Notes: generated by a model from the sequence alone, not told the origin. A DNA stretch of 64,000 bases from Hoeflea sp. YIM 152468 (GCF_029210485.1 NZ_JARGET010000012.1:62001-126000); one strand, 5' to 3'. Shown: positions 1-9,349, counted from the first letter of the stretch. Numbers and translations are program-made.

Positions 1-124
1 GCCAGGTATCAAGGGCCGGAAGCCGCTTGAGGCTGTGGCGCAGCAGGGCCCGGAACTCGTCGAAGGCTTGCAGTTCGCGGGCTTCGGGCGCGCGTGTTTC
101 ACGATCATCGAAATGACGGGTCAT
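1..124 (-). CDS. Phenylacetate-CoA ligase-like protein, 5' end only
   Basis: Only the first 41 codons are inside the window; the gene runs off the left edge. The start is the ATG at 122-124. The peptide opens MTRHFDDRETRAPEARE and continues with a helical stretch, resembling the N-terminus of the phenylacetate-CoA ligase (AMP-forming) family, where an MTxxxDxxETRDPxxRE opening is common. Such enzymes activate aryl or acyl acids to CoA thioesters in the cytosol. The fragment contains no catalytic motif, so the assignment rests on the N-terminal signature alone. It lies upstream of, and in the same direction as, nothing else visible; omp10 behind it is also on the minus strand. Confidence 0.5.
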   Translation of the reverse strand, partial: MTRHFDDRETRAPEARELQAFDEFRALLRHSLKRLPALDTW

Positions 125-148
125 GATGTGGGCCCTGTGCTTGCCTGC

Positions 149-514
149 CTAGATGCGACGCACCAAGGTGAACTGTGTATTACCGTCGTCCGTGCAATTC
201 ATTTGATTGGTTGAGGCTATGAGACAGCGAGCTTTTTTGTTTCTCTCACTCTTCATTGAAAAAAACGAAATATCGACTGTTTGTGCGTCAGTCATAATAT
301 AGTTTCCGCGGGTTAAAAGTTCGCCAGTTTGGCTGAAAACCGAGGAAAATGTACCGTTCGAAAAAGTTGAAATTGCAATGCCATCAGCACCAACCCACTG
401 TCCCTCGATGCCCTGCGGCTGCACCGGCATGGGACGTGGCGAATAGGTGGCGGACTGGCAGGCCGCCAACAAAGCGGCGAGCGCGCCAATGGCGATAATA
501 CGATGTGGTTTCAT
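149..514 (-). CDS. omp10: Outer membrane lipoprotein Omp10 family
   Basis: A 121-residue lipoprotein when started at the ATG at 512-514, which places a clean signal peptide (MKPHRIIAIGALAALLAAC) directly at the N-terminus; the frame extends 16 codons further upstream but those residues would spoil the signal. The lipobox is LAAC, with Cys about residue 19. The body has the Omp10 pattern: GIEGQWVGADGIA, a central GNYIMTDAQTV stretch and a closing MNCTDDGNTQFTLVRR segment. Brucella Omp10 is a surface-exposed outer membrane lipoprotein of poorly understood function that is conserved in Rhizobiales. The two further cysteines (near the C-terminus) match the family and may form a disulfide. Confidence 0.8.
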   Translation of the reverse strand: MKPHRIIAIGALAALLAACQSATYSPRPMPVQPQGIEGQWVGADGIAISTFSNGTFSSVFSQTGELLTRGNYIMTDAQTVDISFFSMKSERNKKARCLIASTNQMNCTDDGNTQFTLVRRI

Positions 515-649
515 GGCGCGGTATTTCCCTTGAGCCGGCATCAATAGGATTCTAACAATCAAAGAATGCAGCGCACAGGCGGCGAAAGCAAGGCGGCGAC
601 TTTCCGTTCAGCTTCCGGGCCGGTCCGGTTGTTGACCACTGTGGCAAAC

Positions 650-2101
650 CTAACGCACCAATATGTTGCGGAACTGCCAGGGATCGGTCTCGTCGATATC
701 TTCCGGAAACAGTCCGGGACGGCCTGTCAGGGGCGTCCAGTCGGTGTAGTGGCCCTCGACCGGCCCGAGATAGGGGGTCTGGATCTCAAGGCAGCGCTTG
801 TAATCGACCTCATCAGCCTCGACGATGCCGGCTTTCGGGTTCTCCAGCGCCCAGACCATGCCTGCCAGAACGGCTGAAGTCACCTGCATGCCGGTGGCAT
901 TCTGATAGCGTGCGAGGCGGCGGGTTTGCTCAAGCGACAGGCGTGATCCATACCAGTAGGCGTTCTTGTCGTGGCCGTAGAGCAGCACGCCGAGCTCGTC
1001 GAGGCCCTCGACCAGCTCATGCTCGTCAAGCACGTGCAGGACCGGTTGCTGGTTGCCGCCATTGCCGAACATTTCATGCAGCGACAGCACCGCGTCATTG
1101 GCCGGATGATAGGCGTAATGGCAGGTCGGACGATAGGTGAGGTCGCCGTCCTTGTTCCTGACGGTGAAATAGTCGGCGATCGAGATCGACTCATTGTGGG
1201 TGACGAGAAAGCCGTATTGCGGACCGGGGGTCGGGCACCAGCTCCGTACCCGGGTATTGGCACCGGGCTGCTCAAGATAGATCGCCGCCTTGCAGCCTTT
1301 CTTGTGCTTTTTGGCGTTCTTCGGCATCCAGTTCTCATGGGTGCCCCAGCCAAGTTCAGCCGGCTGCAAGCCTTCAGAGATGAAGCCCTCCACCGACCAG
1401 GTGTTCCAGAAGACATTGAGCGGCTTGGGGGCCTTGGCCAACTGGGTGTCGCGCTCGGCGATATGGATGCCCTTGACGCCAACCTTCTTCATCAGCCTGG
1501 CCCAGCCCTGGCGATCGTTGTGTTCGGGTTCCTTGAACTTGACGTTGAGATCGTTTGCGAGGTTGACCAGCGCCTGCTTGACGAACCACGACACCATGCC
1601 CGGATTGGCGCCGCAGGTGGAAACAGCCGTCGTGCCGCCAGGGTTCTTCTTCTTTTCCTGGCGAAGTGTCTCGCGCAGCGCATAATTGGTGCGCTCGGAA
1701 TTCTTCATGTCCTTGTTGAAGTAGAAACCGAGCCAGGGCTCGATGACGGTGTCGATGTAGAGAACATCCAGCTTGCGGCAGAACTTGATCAGATCCAGCG
1801 AGCCGGTATCGACCGAGAGGTTGACACAAAAACCCTGACCTTCACCTTCGGTCAAAAGCGGCCTTAACAGGTCCTTGTAGTTGTCTTTTGTGACATGGGC
1901 CTTGATATGCCTGATGCCATGCTGAGCAAGAATTTCCATGTCATGAGCATCGTCGCGCGGTTCGATGACAACCATCCGGCTCTTGTCAAACTTGAAATGG
2001 CGCTCGATCAACGGCAGCGTGCCGCGGCCGATCGATCCGAAACCGATCAGTACGATTGGGCCGGTGATGGTTCCATAGACCGGATAATCCTGCTGCGTCA
2101 T
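650..2101 (-). CDS. hss: Homospermidine synthase
   Basis: A 483-residue cytosolic enzyme that makes homospermidine from putrescine (two putrescines, or putrescine plus spermidine) by an NAD+-dependent aminobutyl transfer. The N-terminal Rossmann motif is visible as VLIGFGSIGRGTLP (about residues 17-30). Further family segments are GGTTAVSTCGANPGMVSWFVKQ, where NPGM lies in the active-site region, and the C-terminal YLGPVEGHYTDWTPL. Length matches the bacterial family (about 475-485). Homospermidine is the hallmark long polyamine of many Rhizobiales. It sits 82 bp downstream of pepF in the same direction; a shared transcript is possible but the gap is big enough for a promoter. Start ATG at 2099-2101. 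Confidence 0.95.
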   Translation of the reverse strand: MTQQDYPVYGTITGPIVLIGFGSIGRGTLPLIERHFKFDKSRMVVIEPRDDAHDMEILAQHGIRHIKAHVTKDNYKDLLRPLLTEGEGQGFCVNLSVDTGSLDLIKFCRKLDVLYIDTVIEPWLGFYFNKDMKNSERTNYALRETLRQEKKKNPGGTTAVSTCGANPGMVSWFVKQALVNLANDLNVKFKEPEHNDRQGWARLMKKVGVKGIHIAERDTQLAKAPKPLNVFWNTWSVEGFISEGLQPAELGWGTHENWMPKNAKKHKKGCKAAIYLEQPGANTRVRSWCPTPGPQYGFLVTHNESISIADYFTVRNKDGDLTYRPTCHYAYHPANDAVLSLHEMFGNGGNQQPVLHVLDEHELVEGLDELGVLLYGHDKNAYWYGSRLSLEQTRRLARYQNATGMQVTSAVLAGMVWALENPKAGIVEADEVDYKRCLEIQTPYLGPVEGHYTDWTPLTGRPGLFPEDIDETDPWQFRNILVR

Positions 2102-2183
2102 GTCGTTCGCTCCCTGGCTGCCGCTGCAGCCTTAGCGACGGCTAAATCACACTTCTCTGTTACAATAAAGCGGATTCGGTTGA

Positions 2184-4031
2184 TCAGGACTCCATCATCT
2201 CCAGCTCGTCGATCAATCCCTCGATCATCGACAGGCCCTGATTCCAGAAATCGGGATCGGATGCATCGAGGCCGAAGGGTGCCAGAAGCTCGGAATGGTG
2301 CTTGGTTCCGCCTGCCTTGAGCATGTCGAAATAGCGGTCGCGGAAGCCTTCGGGGGCTTCTTCGTAGACAGAGTAGAGCGAATTGACCAGGCAATCGCCA
2401 AAGGCGTAGGCGTAAACATAGAACGGAGAATGAATGAAATGCGGGATATAGGCCCAGAAGGTCTCGTATCCCTCGGAGAGGTTGACCGCCGGTCCAAGAC
2501 TTTCGGCCTGCACGTCAAGCCAGATGTTGCCGAGTTGATCTGACGTCAATTCGCCTTCGCGACGGGCCGTGTGCACCCGCCTTTCGAATTCGTAAAACCC
2601 GATCTGGCGCACCACGGTGTTGATCATGTCCTCCACCTTCTGGGCCAGCATCGCCTTGCGTTCGCGCCTGTCAGGGGTGCGTTCGAGCAGGGCGCGGAAG
2701 GTCAGCATTTCACCAAACACCGAGGCGGTTTCAGCCAGGGTCAGCGGTGTTGACGCCATCAAGGCGCCTTGCGCGCCGGCAAGCACCTGATGCACCCCGT
2801 GTCCAAGTTCATGTGCCAGTGTCATGACATCCCGTGGCTTGCCGAGATAATTGACCATCACATAGGGATGCACCGAAGGCACGGTGGGGTGTGCGAATGC
2901 GCCGGACATCTTGCCCGGACGGCTTGGCGCATCGATCCAGCGGTGATCGAAGAAGCGGCGGGCGATGTCTGCCATTTCCGGCGCAAAGCCGTGGTAAGCT
3001 GACAAAACAGTGTTCTTGGCTTCATCCCAGGGAATGATTTGCTGGGGGGTCTCGGGCAAAGGCGCGTTGCGATCCCAGAACTCCAGCTTTTCGAGGCCGA
3101 GCCAGCGGGCTTTCATGGCGTAATAGCGATGCGACAGCCGTGGGCACGCCTCCCGTACCGCCTGGGCAAGGGCATCAACCACCGGCCGTTCCACCCGGTT
3201 GGCCAGGTGACGGCTGTCGGCGATGTCCTCGAAACCACGCCAGCGATCGGAAATTTCCTTGTCCTTGGCCAGCGTGTTGGTGATCAGGGTGAAGATGCGC
3301 AAATTGTCCTTGAAGGTGGCGGCAAGGGCTTGGCCGGCCTTCTTCCGCTTCGCCCGGTCGGAATCCTGCAGATGGGACAGCGTCACTTCCAGCGGCAGCT
3401 CTTCCTCATCAATGGTAAACTTGAGACTGCCCATGGTCTCGTCGAACAGCCGGTTCCAGGCCGAATGTCCGGTCATGGACTTTTCATGGAACAATTGCTC
3501 GATCCTGTCTTCGAGCTGATAGGGCCGATCAAGTCTGAGGTCGTAAATCCATGGCGAATAGCGGGCAGCTTGCGGGTCGCGCTTGATGCTGTCTTCAATC
3601 AACGCGTCATCGATCCGGTTGAGCTCAAGCGCGAAAAACAGAAGATGGGCACTGCTGTCGGTTATGGCACTCTGCACATCGCCGTAGAATTTTGCAGCCG
3701 CGGGATCAGATGTGTCGGTGAAATAGGCCAGCCCGGCATAGGAGATGATCCGGCCCATCAGTTCCTCGAGTTTTTCATAAGCCTCGATTGCCGCGCCAAG
3801 CCCCTCGTCACCTTCTGCGGCTGCCGCTTCGGCAATCCGGCCTTTCCAGCGCGATTCGAAGGCTTCGGCTTCGCTTTGGGCCGCGGTCAGGTCGGATTTG
3901 AAGTCGGCTGAATCGGTCCCGCTGTAAAGGTCGGTCAGGTTCCAGGCCGGCAAATCCCCCAGCGCGGCATTGGCTCCGTTGGCTGTTGAGGGAGCGAAGA
4001 CCTTGGCGTGCTGCAATGTATTTTTCGGCAT
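2184..4031 (-). CDS. pepF: M3-family oligoendopeptidase F
   Basis: A 615-residue zinc metallopeptidase expected to cleave short peptides in the cytosol. The zinc-binding motif HELGH is seen in VMTLAHELGHGVHQ (about residue 395), followed after some 27 residues by the family Glu in TLAETASVFGE, as in gluzincins of family M3B. The N-terminal helical lid domain occupies about residues 1-200. I chose the ATG at 4029-4031 (MPKNTLQHAKV); an in-frame ATG 11 codons upstream is also possible. It is transcribed divergently from the sigma-54 regulator at 4201, with a shared 170-bp promoter region. Its stop lies 82 bp before hss. Confidence 0.92.
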   Translation of the reverse strand: MPKNTLQHAKVFAPSTANGANAALGDLPAWNLTDLYSGTDSADFKSDLTAAQSEAEAFESRWKGRIAEAAAAEGDEGLGAAIEAYEKLEELMGRIISYAGLAYFTDTSDPAAAKFYGDVQSAITDSSAHLLFFALELNRIDDALIEDSIKRDPQAARYSPWIYDLRLDRPYQLEDRIEQLFHEKSMTGHSAWNRLFDETMGSLKFTIDEEELPLEVTLSHLQDSDRAKRKKAGQALAATFKDNLRIFTLITNTLAKDKEISDRWRGFEDIADSRHLANRVERPVVDALAQAVREACPRLSHRYYAMKARWLGLEKLEFWDRNAPLPETPQQIIPWDEAKNTVLSAYHGFAPEMADIARRFFDHRWIDAPSRPGKMSGAFAHPTVPSVHPYVMVNYLGKPRDVMTLAHELGHGVHQVLAGAQGALMASTPLTLAETASVFGEMLTFRALLERTPDRRERKAMLAQKVEDMINTVVRQIGFYEFERRVHTARREGELTSDQLGNIWLDVQAESLGPAVNLSEGYETFWAYIPHFIHSPFYVYAYAFGDCLVNSLYSVYEEAPEGFRDRYFDMLKAGGTKHHSELLAPFGLDASDPDFWNQGLSMIEGLIDELEMMES

Positions 4032-4200
4032 GGTGGCATTTACTTTCAAAAACTGGATAGGCAAGGCGGCAGACCGGTTTTACGGGCATAATCGGTTAAA
4101 ATGCAATCATTTCTCGAAATTCGTTTTTCAGGCTTTGCTGCCAGAGTCATGGCATGGCGAAAGCCCCATGACCACTTCCCGGGATTGAGGAAAACGATCT

Positions 4201-5739
4201 GTGTCCAAGCTGATTTTGATTGTCGATGATGATCCGGTTCAACGCCGTCTGCTCAAGGCAGCGGCCGAGAGAGCCGGGTATGAGTCCGAATTGGTGGCGG
4301 ACGGTCGCGCCGCGCTCGACCGGATCACCGGGTCCGGGCGTCCAGTTGACGCCGTGGTGCTCGACTTGATGATGCCCGAGATGGGCGGCCTCGAAGTTCT
4401 GGAGCGGCTTTGCGCGGTGGGCAACACTACTCCGGTAGTTGTTCAGACCGGGCAGGGCGGAATCGAAACCGTGGTCAAGGCGATGCGTGCCGGAGCCTTT
4501 GATTTCGTGGTCAAGCCGGTGTCGCCGGAACGTCTGTCAGTTGCGCTTGGGAACGCGCTGAAGGTGGCGCGGATCGAGACAGGATCGGCTCCGTCACGGC
4601 GACCGTGCGGTTTCAATGGTATCGTGGCGGCAAGTCCCGCCATGGAACGGGTGATTGCGCTCGGACGCCGTTCTGCTGCGTCGATGATACCGGTGGTTCT
4701 GGAAGGTGAATCCGGGGTCGGAAAGGAAATGATTGCCCAGGCAATCCAGGCAGAAAGTTCGCGCCGTGACAAACCTTTCGTAACGGTCAATTGCGGTGCA
4801 ATTCCCGAAAATCTGGTGGAGAGCATTCTGTTCGGGCATGAGAAGGGGGCTTTCACAGGCGCCTCGGAACGCCATACCGGCAAATTCGTCGAAGCCGATG
4901 GCGGAACCCTGTTTCTCGACGAAATCGGTGATCTGCCCGCCGATGTCCAGGTCAAATTGTTGCGCGCGGTCCAATTCGGGGAAATCGAAACCGTTGGCTC
5001 CCGGATGACCAGAAAGGTGGATATCCGGCTGATTTCGGCGACCAACAAGGATCTGATCGAGGAGGTCAAGGCCGGGCGGTTCCGTGAGGATCTCTATTAC
5101 CGGCTGAATGTGTTTCCGATTCACGTGCCGGCATTGCGCAAGCGCAAGGAAGACATTCCGCAATTGGTCCGCCATTTTGCGGAACGGTTTTCAATCGTGC
5201 GTGGAGGCCAGCGTATTCGGCATATCGCGCCGGACGCCATGGCGCTGCTCACCGCCCATGATTGGCCCGGCAACATCAGAGAGCTGGAAAATGCAATCCA
5301 CAGGGCAATTGTGCTTTGCGACAGCCAGACGCTGACCAGCGATCTGTTTCCGCAGATCGCGGCGCAAATGCCGGGATACAGCTTTGAAGAGTCGGAATTT
5401 GCCTTTGAGCTTTCGGCCTCGGCGAGCACTGAGTCGGACAGGCTGTATCTGATGTCGCCGAGCATTGAGACTGAGCCGGACGCGGCGCTGGTTGCGGGTG
5501 CAGAGACAAATGTGCGGGAGGCCGGTGAAAACCGGCTGACGTTGGACGCCGTGACTCCGGAGGGAGAAGTGCGCCCACTCTCCGAAGTGGAGGAGGAGTT
5601 GATCCGATTCGCGCTCTCTTTTTATCGTGGCCAGATGAGTGAAGTGGCCCGGCGTCTCGGTATTGGCCGGTCAACGCTTTACCGCAAGCTCAAGGACTAT
5701 GCGATCAATCCGGACCATCCGGAGCGCGAAGCCGCCTAG
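4201..5739 (+). CDS. Sigma-54-dependent response regulator (NtrC family)
   Basis: 512 residues, GTG start. Domains in order: receiver domain (residues 4-115) with phosphoacceptor Asp55 in VVLDLMMPE and Lys105 in FVVKPVSP; AAA+ sigma-54 activator domain with Walker A GESGVGKE (169-176), the sigma-54-contacting GAFTGA loop (216-221) and Walker B TLFLDE (236-241); an acidic linker (about 385-460); and a Fis-type helix-turn-helix at the C-terminus (VARRLGIGRSTLYRKLKDY). All key residues are intact, so a phosphorylation-controlled activator of RpoN promoters is expected. No histidine kinase gene is adjacent, so the partner and the regulon are unknown. It is divergent from pepF and is followed by a DUF882 gene on the same strand. 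Confidence 0.93.
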   Translation: MSKLILIVDDDPVQRRLLKAAAERAGYESELVADGRAALDRITGSGRPVDAVVLDLMMPEMGGLEVLERLCAVGNTTPVVVQTGQGGIETVVKAMRAGAFDFVVKPVSPERLSVALGNALKVARIETGSAPSRRPCGFNGIVAASPAMERVIALGRRSAASMIPVVLEGESGVGKEMIAQAIQAESSRRDKPFVTVNCGAIPENLVESILFGHEKGAFTGASERHTGKFVEADGGTLFLDEIGDLPADVQVKLLRAVQFGEIETVGSRMTRKVDIRLISATNKDLIEEVKAGRFREDLYYRLNVFPIHVPALRKRKEDIPQLVRHFAERFSIVRGGQRIRHIAPDAMALLTAHDWPGNIRELENAIHRAIVLCDSQTLTSDLFPQIAAQMPGYSFEESEFAFELSASASTESDRLYLMSPSIETEPDAALVAGAETNVREAGENRLTLDAVTPEGEVRPLSEVEEELIRFALSFYRGQMSEVARRLGIGRSTLYRKLKDYAINPDHPEREAA

Positions 5740-5789
5740 TGGGACGGTTCTGCCGAATCCGAACACTCCGCACGGGTTGAACTGCTTCA

Positions 5790-5820
5790 TTCCTTGTTAA
5801 GGGATTATTCACTATAACTG
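5790..5820 (+). promoter_or_regulatory. Possible sigma-70 promoter before the DUF882 gene
   Basis: The gap after the sigma-54 regulator contains TTCCTT, a 17-bp spacer and TATAAC (about 5792-5820), a plausible housekeeping promoter for the DUF882 gene. If used, transcription would begin near 5826, which leaves open whether translation starts at the ATG at 5836, 5890 or 6001. No further structure is evident in 5740-6000. Weak call based on hexamer resemblance only. Confidence 0.3.
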
Positions 5821-6000
5821 TTCCCGCGGTGGCATATGGCAGACGTCGCCATTGTGTCACCGCATTTGAGCATCAAATGGTGTTCAATCATGTTTTTCCG
5901 GTGTTCGGGGACAGCATTGGCGATATTGAAGACAGGTTCAAATCCGATTCCGGCCTCAAGGGGCTCGCGGTTGCACGTGAGAGCGAGAGCCCGTGCCGCT

Positions 6001-7761
6001 ATGGCGGGTACGGTTCGCATTGGCCTGCTGATGATGATTGCGGTGTGCGCTGGTTTGATGGCTACGCCAGAGGCGAAGGCGGAGACGCGCTCTCTCAAGC
6101 TCTACTACATTCACACCAAGGAAAAGGCGGAAATCGTTTTCAAGCGAAACGGGCGCTATGATCAGGCAGGGCTGGCCAAGCTCAACCGGTTCTTGCGCGA
6201 CTGGCGGCGCAATGAGCCGACGAAGATGGACCCGCGGCTGTTTGACCTGGTCTGGGAAGTCTACCGCCAGGTCGGCGCGAAGGAATACATCAATGTTATT
6301 TCGGCTTACCGCTCGCCGGCCACGAACGATATGTTGCGCAGGACCCGCGGTGGCCAGGCCAAGAAAAGCCAGCACATGCTCGGCAGGGCACTGGATTTTT
6401 ATATTCCCGGCGTCAGCCTGTCGAAGCTCAGGGCCGCGGCGATGAAGGTGCAGGGCGGCGGTGTGGGATATTATCCGAAATCCGGGTCGCCGTTTGTCCA
6501 CCTTGATGTGGCAGGCGTTCGTGCCTGGCCGCGTATGAGCAGGCAGGAATTGAGCAAGATTTTCCCTGATGGAAAAACTCTTCACCTGCCGCCGGACGGC
6601 AAGCCGCTGCCCGGCTATCAGACAGCTCTGGCCGAGTACAAACGCCGTGGCGGTGCGATCGCATCGGCCCCCGGCGGCGATTCGGACAGCAGTGCGAAAC
6701 GCTCGGGCGGGTTGTTGGCCGCCTTGTTCGGCGGTGGCGACGAGGATGAAGAGCCAGAGGCAATTGCCGCAGCTCCCAAGCCTGCGCCTGCTCCACCCCA
6801 GACCGAAATTGCCGCGCTGCCCGGTGTTCTGGATGCGCCGGCGCAGGTCGCGCCGCCAGCGGACGCCGTGACGTTGCCGGTCCGGGCGCCGATTCCAGTC
6901 GCGCGTCCCGTCATCGAGCAGCCGGTGGTCCTGGCCGCACTTGCTCCGCCAGAGCCGGTGCTGCCGGCGCAGGCCGAGATCAACGCTTTTGCTGCCGCTG
7001 CTGCGAATGCCGGCGTCGAGCAGGAGCAGCCCGCAGGCATCGAACTCGCAAGTATCCGGGCGCCAATTCCGCTGTTGCTGGCCGAACGGGCTGGAGGCGC
7101 ATCGCCGGAGCCGGAGGCGGGACCAGTGGAAATGGCGGCCTTACCCGTGCCCAGTCTGATCAGGGCGCGCATGCAGACGGATGAAGTCGAGCAGCCTGCT
7201 GCAGATGTTCAGGTCGCTGAAGCGCTGATCGAACGGGCCGCCGAAACAGCTCCGGCCGGGCTTTCGCAGTCGGCGGCAGCGGCTCTTGCCGCCTTGCCGT
7301 CCGGAGATGATTTCGTTCCATTGCCGATTCGCAGGCCGGGCGACCGCGCCAGCGATCAGAAGCCGGCAGCCGCCCGGCGTGACATTGAGATGGCGTCTCT
7401 GATGCCGGTCCCGGCGCAACGCGGCGCACGCGTGGGCGCGTCGGCGAAGGCGATCTCAACCTCTCGCAGGGGGGACAGACCGACGGCAGCCGCTGTGGCG
7501 CAACAACCGCAGCGCACCTCCATTCGCACGGAGCCGAAACTGACTGAAACAATCATTTCGAAATGGGCGCTTGCGCAGGATAGCGTGCAATCCATGGCCA
7601 CACCTCCGGGAAAGGCCCGCCATTTTGTCGTCTCCCAGTTGCGGGCTGCGCCAAAGATTGTCTATGCCAGCGGCTTTGCACCTGATGGTGGCGACCTTCC
7701 GCACAGCCAGTTCTCCGGGTCTGCAGTCAATTTCATCAATGTGGCGCGGTTCGGGAACTGA
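6001..7761 (+). CDS. DUF882 (YcbK/M15-like) periplasmic protein with long Ala/Pro tail
   Basis: 586 residues from the ATG at 6001, which gives a clean Sec signal peptide (GLLMMIAVCAGLMATPEAKA). The frame is open from the ATG at 5836, and homologues vary at the N-terminus, so the start is uncertain. Residues about 30-215 form a DUF882/peptidase M15-like domain: NRFLRDWRRNEPTKMDPRL, then the metal-site signature HMLGRALDFY (His and Asp) and VHLDVAG (second His). Related E. coli YcbK (MepK) is a murein endopeptidase, so a peptidoglycan role in the periplasm is inferred. The remaining 370 residues are low-complexity, rich in Ala, Pro and Glu, with repeated A(A/P)(I/L)P and VRAPIPxARP-like blocks; they resemble a flexible spacer. 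The gene converges on gapR. Confidence 0.8.
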   Translation: MAGTVRIGLLMMIAVCAGLMATPEAKAETRSLKLYYIHTKEKAEIVFKRNGRYDQAGLAKLNRFLRDWRRNEPTKMDPRLFDLVWEVYRQVGAKEYINVISAYRSPATNDMLRRTRGGQAKKSQHMLGRALDFYIPGVSLSKLRAAAMKVQGGGVGYYPKSGSPFVHLDVAGVRAWPRMSRQELSKIFPDGKTLHLPPDGKPLPGYQTALAEYKRRGGAIASAPGGDSDSSAKRSGGLLAALFGGGDEDEEPEAIAAAPKPAPAPPQTEIAALPGVLDAPAQVAPPADAVTLPVRAPIPVARPVIEQPVVLAALAPPEPVLPAQAEINAFAAAAANAGVEQEQPAGIELASIRAPIPLLLAERAGGASPEPEAGPVEMAALPVPSLIRARMQTDEVEQPAADVQVAEALIERAAETAPAGLSQSAAAALAALPSGDDFVPLPIRRPGDRASDQKPAAARRDIEMASLMPVPAQRGARVGASAKAISTSRRGDRPTAAAVAQQPQRTSIRTEPKLTETIISKWALAQDSVQSMATPPGKARHFVVSQLRAAPKIVYASGFAPDGGDLPHSQFSGSAVNFINVARFGN

Positions 7762-7809
7762 TCCTGACGAGCTGTCATCTCGGCTCGGGTATCCCGGATC
7801 TCCGCAGGG

Positions 7810-7869
7810 ACCTCCTTCAAACGACAATGCCCGCATGACATCATGCGGGCATTGTCGTTTGAAGGAGGT
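7810..7869. repeat. 60-bp perfect palindrome (29-bp arms, 2-bp loop) between convergent genes
   Basis: Positions 7810-7838 and 7841-7869 are exact reverse complements separated by only two bases (CA at 7839-7840). It lies 48 bp after the DUF882 stop and 95 bp before the gapR stop, in a convergent intergenic region. There is no T-tract immediately outside the arms, so it is not a canonical rho-independent terminator, though as RNA it would be an extremely stable hairpin in either direction and could end or protect both 3' ends. The central part of each arm is ATGCCCGCATGA-like. Arms this long and exact suggest recent origin or strong selection. Confidence 0.95.
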
Positions 7870-7964
7870 TTCGGTGCGATTTACGCACAGCGTTCGGCCT
7901 GGGAAGGCGAGCCATGCGGGGCTTTTCGCCCGATTACGCTGCGCGCAATCCCCCAGATTCAATG

Positions 7965-8231
7965 TCAGATCGCGTCTTCCGGCTCGGGCGCCATGCCAAG
8001 CGCGTGCATGTAGGTGTCGAGAATAGCCTCCTGCTCGAGCCGGTCATTCTGGTCCTGCTTGCGGATGGCAATGATCTTGCGAAGCACCTTGGTGTCATAG
8101 CCGTTCGCTTTGGCCTCGCCATAGACATCCTTGATGTCGTCGGCGATGGTCTTCTTTTCTTCTTCAAGCCGTTCAATGCGTTCGACAATTGAACGGAGCT
8201 GGTCGCGGGCGACGGCGCCGGCATCAGACAT
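7965..8231 (-). CDS. gapR: GapR family nucleoid-associated protein (DUF2312/UPF0335)
   Basis: 88 residues, nearly all helical and charged, with no Cys or signal sequence. The opening [20 protein letters not shown] is a coiled coil, followed by the family signature [18 protein letters not shown] and [13 protein letters not shown]. In Caulobacter GapR is an essential-like nucleoid protein that clamps overtwisted DNA ahead of replication and transcription and stimulates gyrase and topoisomerase IV. The same role is inferred here. Length matches the family. It is monocistronic in appearance, converging on the DUF882 gene across the 60-bp palindrome, with FGase upstream on the same strand. Confidence 0.93.
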   Translation of the reverse strand: MSDAGAVARDQLRSIVERIERLEEEKKTIADDIKDVYGEAKANGYDTKVLRKIIAIRKQDQNDRLEQEAILDTYMHALGMAPEPEDAI

Positions 8232-8347
8232 GATGACACTCCTACGTGGATGATGAAAGGTAAACTGTGTGAGGCTTCAAGTGCCCAAAGCCGGGCTTCG
8301 GGTCAAGGGTGATTGCGTGACTTGACGGGATTAATCGCACCCATACA

Positions 8348-9136
8348 TCAGGTCACCCGCGATCCGTGAAGCTGGATCTCGTGCAAATCGGGCAAGTCCG
8401 CCAGAGACGCCAGAATCGGCGTTAGCCGCGAAACCCATGTTTCGACGTCTGCCGGATATGCGATCAGATCCTGGCGAATCTCAAGCAAGGCATGGGCCAG
8501 GCCGGTCATCGAGCAATGCCTGTGCATGGTGTCGCCTCTAAGTGCCCCGTCATAGGGCTCATTGTCACCGACGATCAACTCGGGATCGGCGCTCAGCGCG
8601 TTGATGAGCGGATGAACGGCGCGCGGATCGGTGTCCCACAGGACACCGGCATGCCAAGGCCTCGCGACGCCCTTCCAGCTTGGCGTGAAGGAATGCAGGG
8701 AAATGACCAGTGGCGGCTTGCCGGACTTGCGCCAGGTCTCGGCGATGACGGACCCGACCGCATCATGGTAGGGCCGATGGTAATGGTTCAGCCGCCGCTC
8801 GCGCTCGTCGGCCGACAAGGGGTGATTTGCGGGGATCACCATTCCGTCCGACAGTTTCATGATCAATGTAGGGTCGTCTTCGCCGCGATTCGGATCAATC
8901 AACAGCCGCGAGAAGCATCCCAGAACACCCGGCACACCGAGTCGGGCGCACAGACCACGGGTTACGTCTTCAACGCCGATGTCGTAGGCTATGTGGCGGG
9001 TGAAGGCTTCGGCGGAAAGCCCCAGGTCGCCATATTCGGCGGGAAGACGGTTCATGGCGTGGTCGGCCAGGATCACGAGGGAGCGGCGCGGGTCGCCGGG
9101 GATGATTTCAAATGGCTGAAAGCCGGACATGATCAT
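8348..9136 (-). CDS. N-formylglutamate amidohydrolase family protein
   Basis: 262 residues, cytosolic. It matches the N-formylglutamate amidohydrolase (HutG/FGase) superfamily: VILADHAMNRLPAEYGDLGL near the N-terminus, FSRLLIDPNRGEDDP (substrate/metal region, about 75-90), YHRPYHDAV and ISLHSFTP. Conserved His, Asp and Arg residues of a zinc amidohydrolase site are present. In this genome context (no hut genes beside it) the substrate may not be formylglutamate; Rhizobiales carry this gene next to DUF1036 and pyruvate kinase, as here. It is divergent from those two genes. Two in-frame ATGs (9136 and 9130) can serve as start. Confidence 0.88.
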   Translation of the reverse strand: MIMSGFQPFEIIPGDPRRSLVILADHAMNRLPAEYGDLGLSAEAFTRHIAYDIGVEDVTRGLCARLGVPGVLGCFSRLLIDPNRGEDDPTLIMKLSDGMVIPANHPLSADERERRLNHYHRPYHDAVGSVIAETWRKSGKPPLVISLHSFTPSWKGVARPWHAGVLWDTDPRAVHPLINALSADPELIVGDNEPYDGALRGDTMHRHCSMTGLAHALLEIRQDLIAYPADVETWVSRLTPILASLADLPDLHEIQLHGSRVT

Positions 9137-9349
9137 GTTCTAAGCTGGGTTTAGGAGAGGGTTGCCAAGGCGGATCAATCGCACAGCCTGGCTCTTCGGG
9201 CAACCGGATGGGCCAGTTCTCTTCACCGACACCGGTTGAAGGAGTGTTCAACGGGAAGCCGTTCGACATTAGTCCGGTGTCTTTCGTTGACTTTCATGGC
9301 CCTCCGGCGCAAAAGCAAACCACACACCATGAGCGGAGACTGACCGAAA

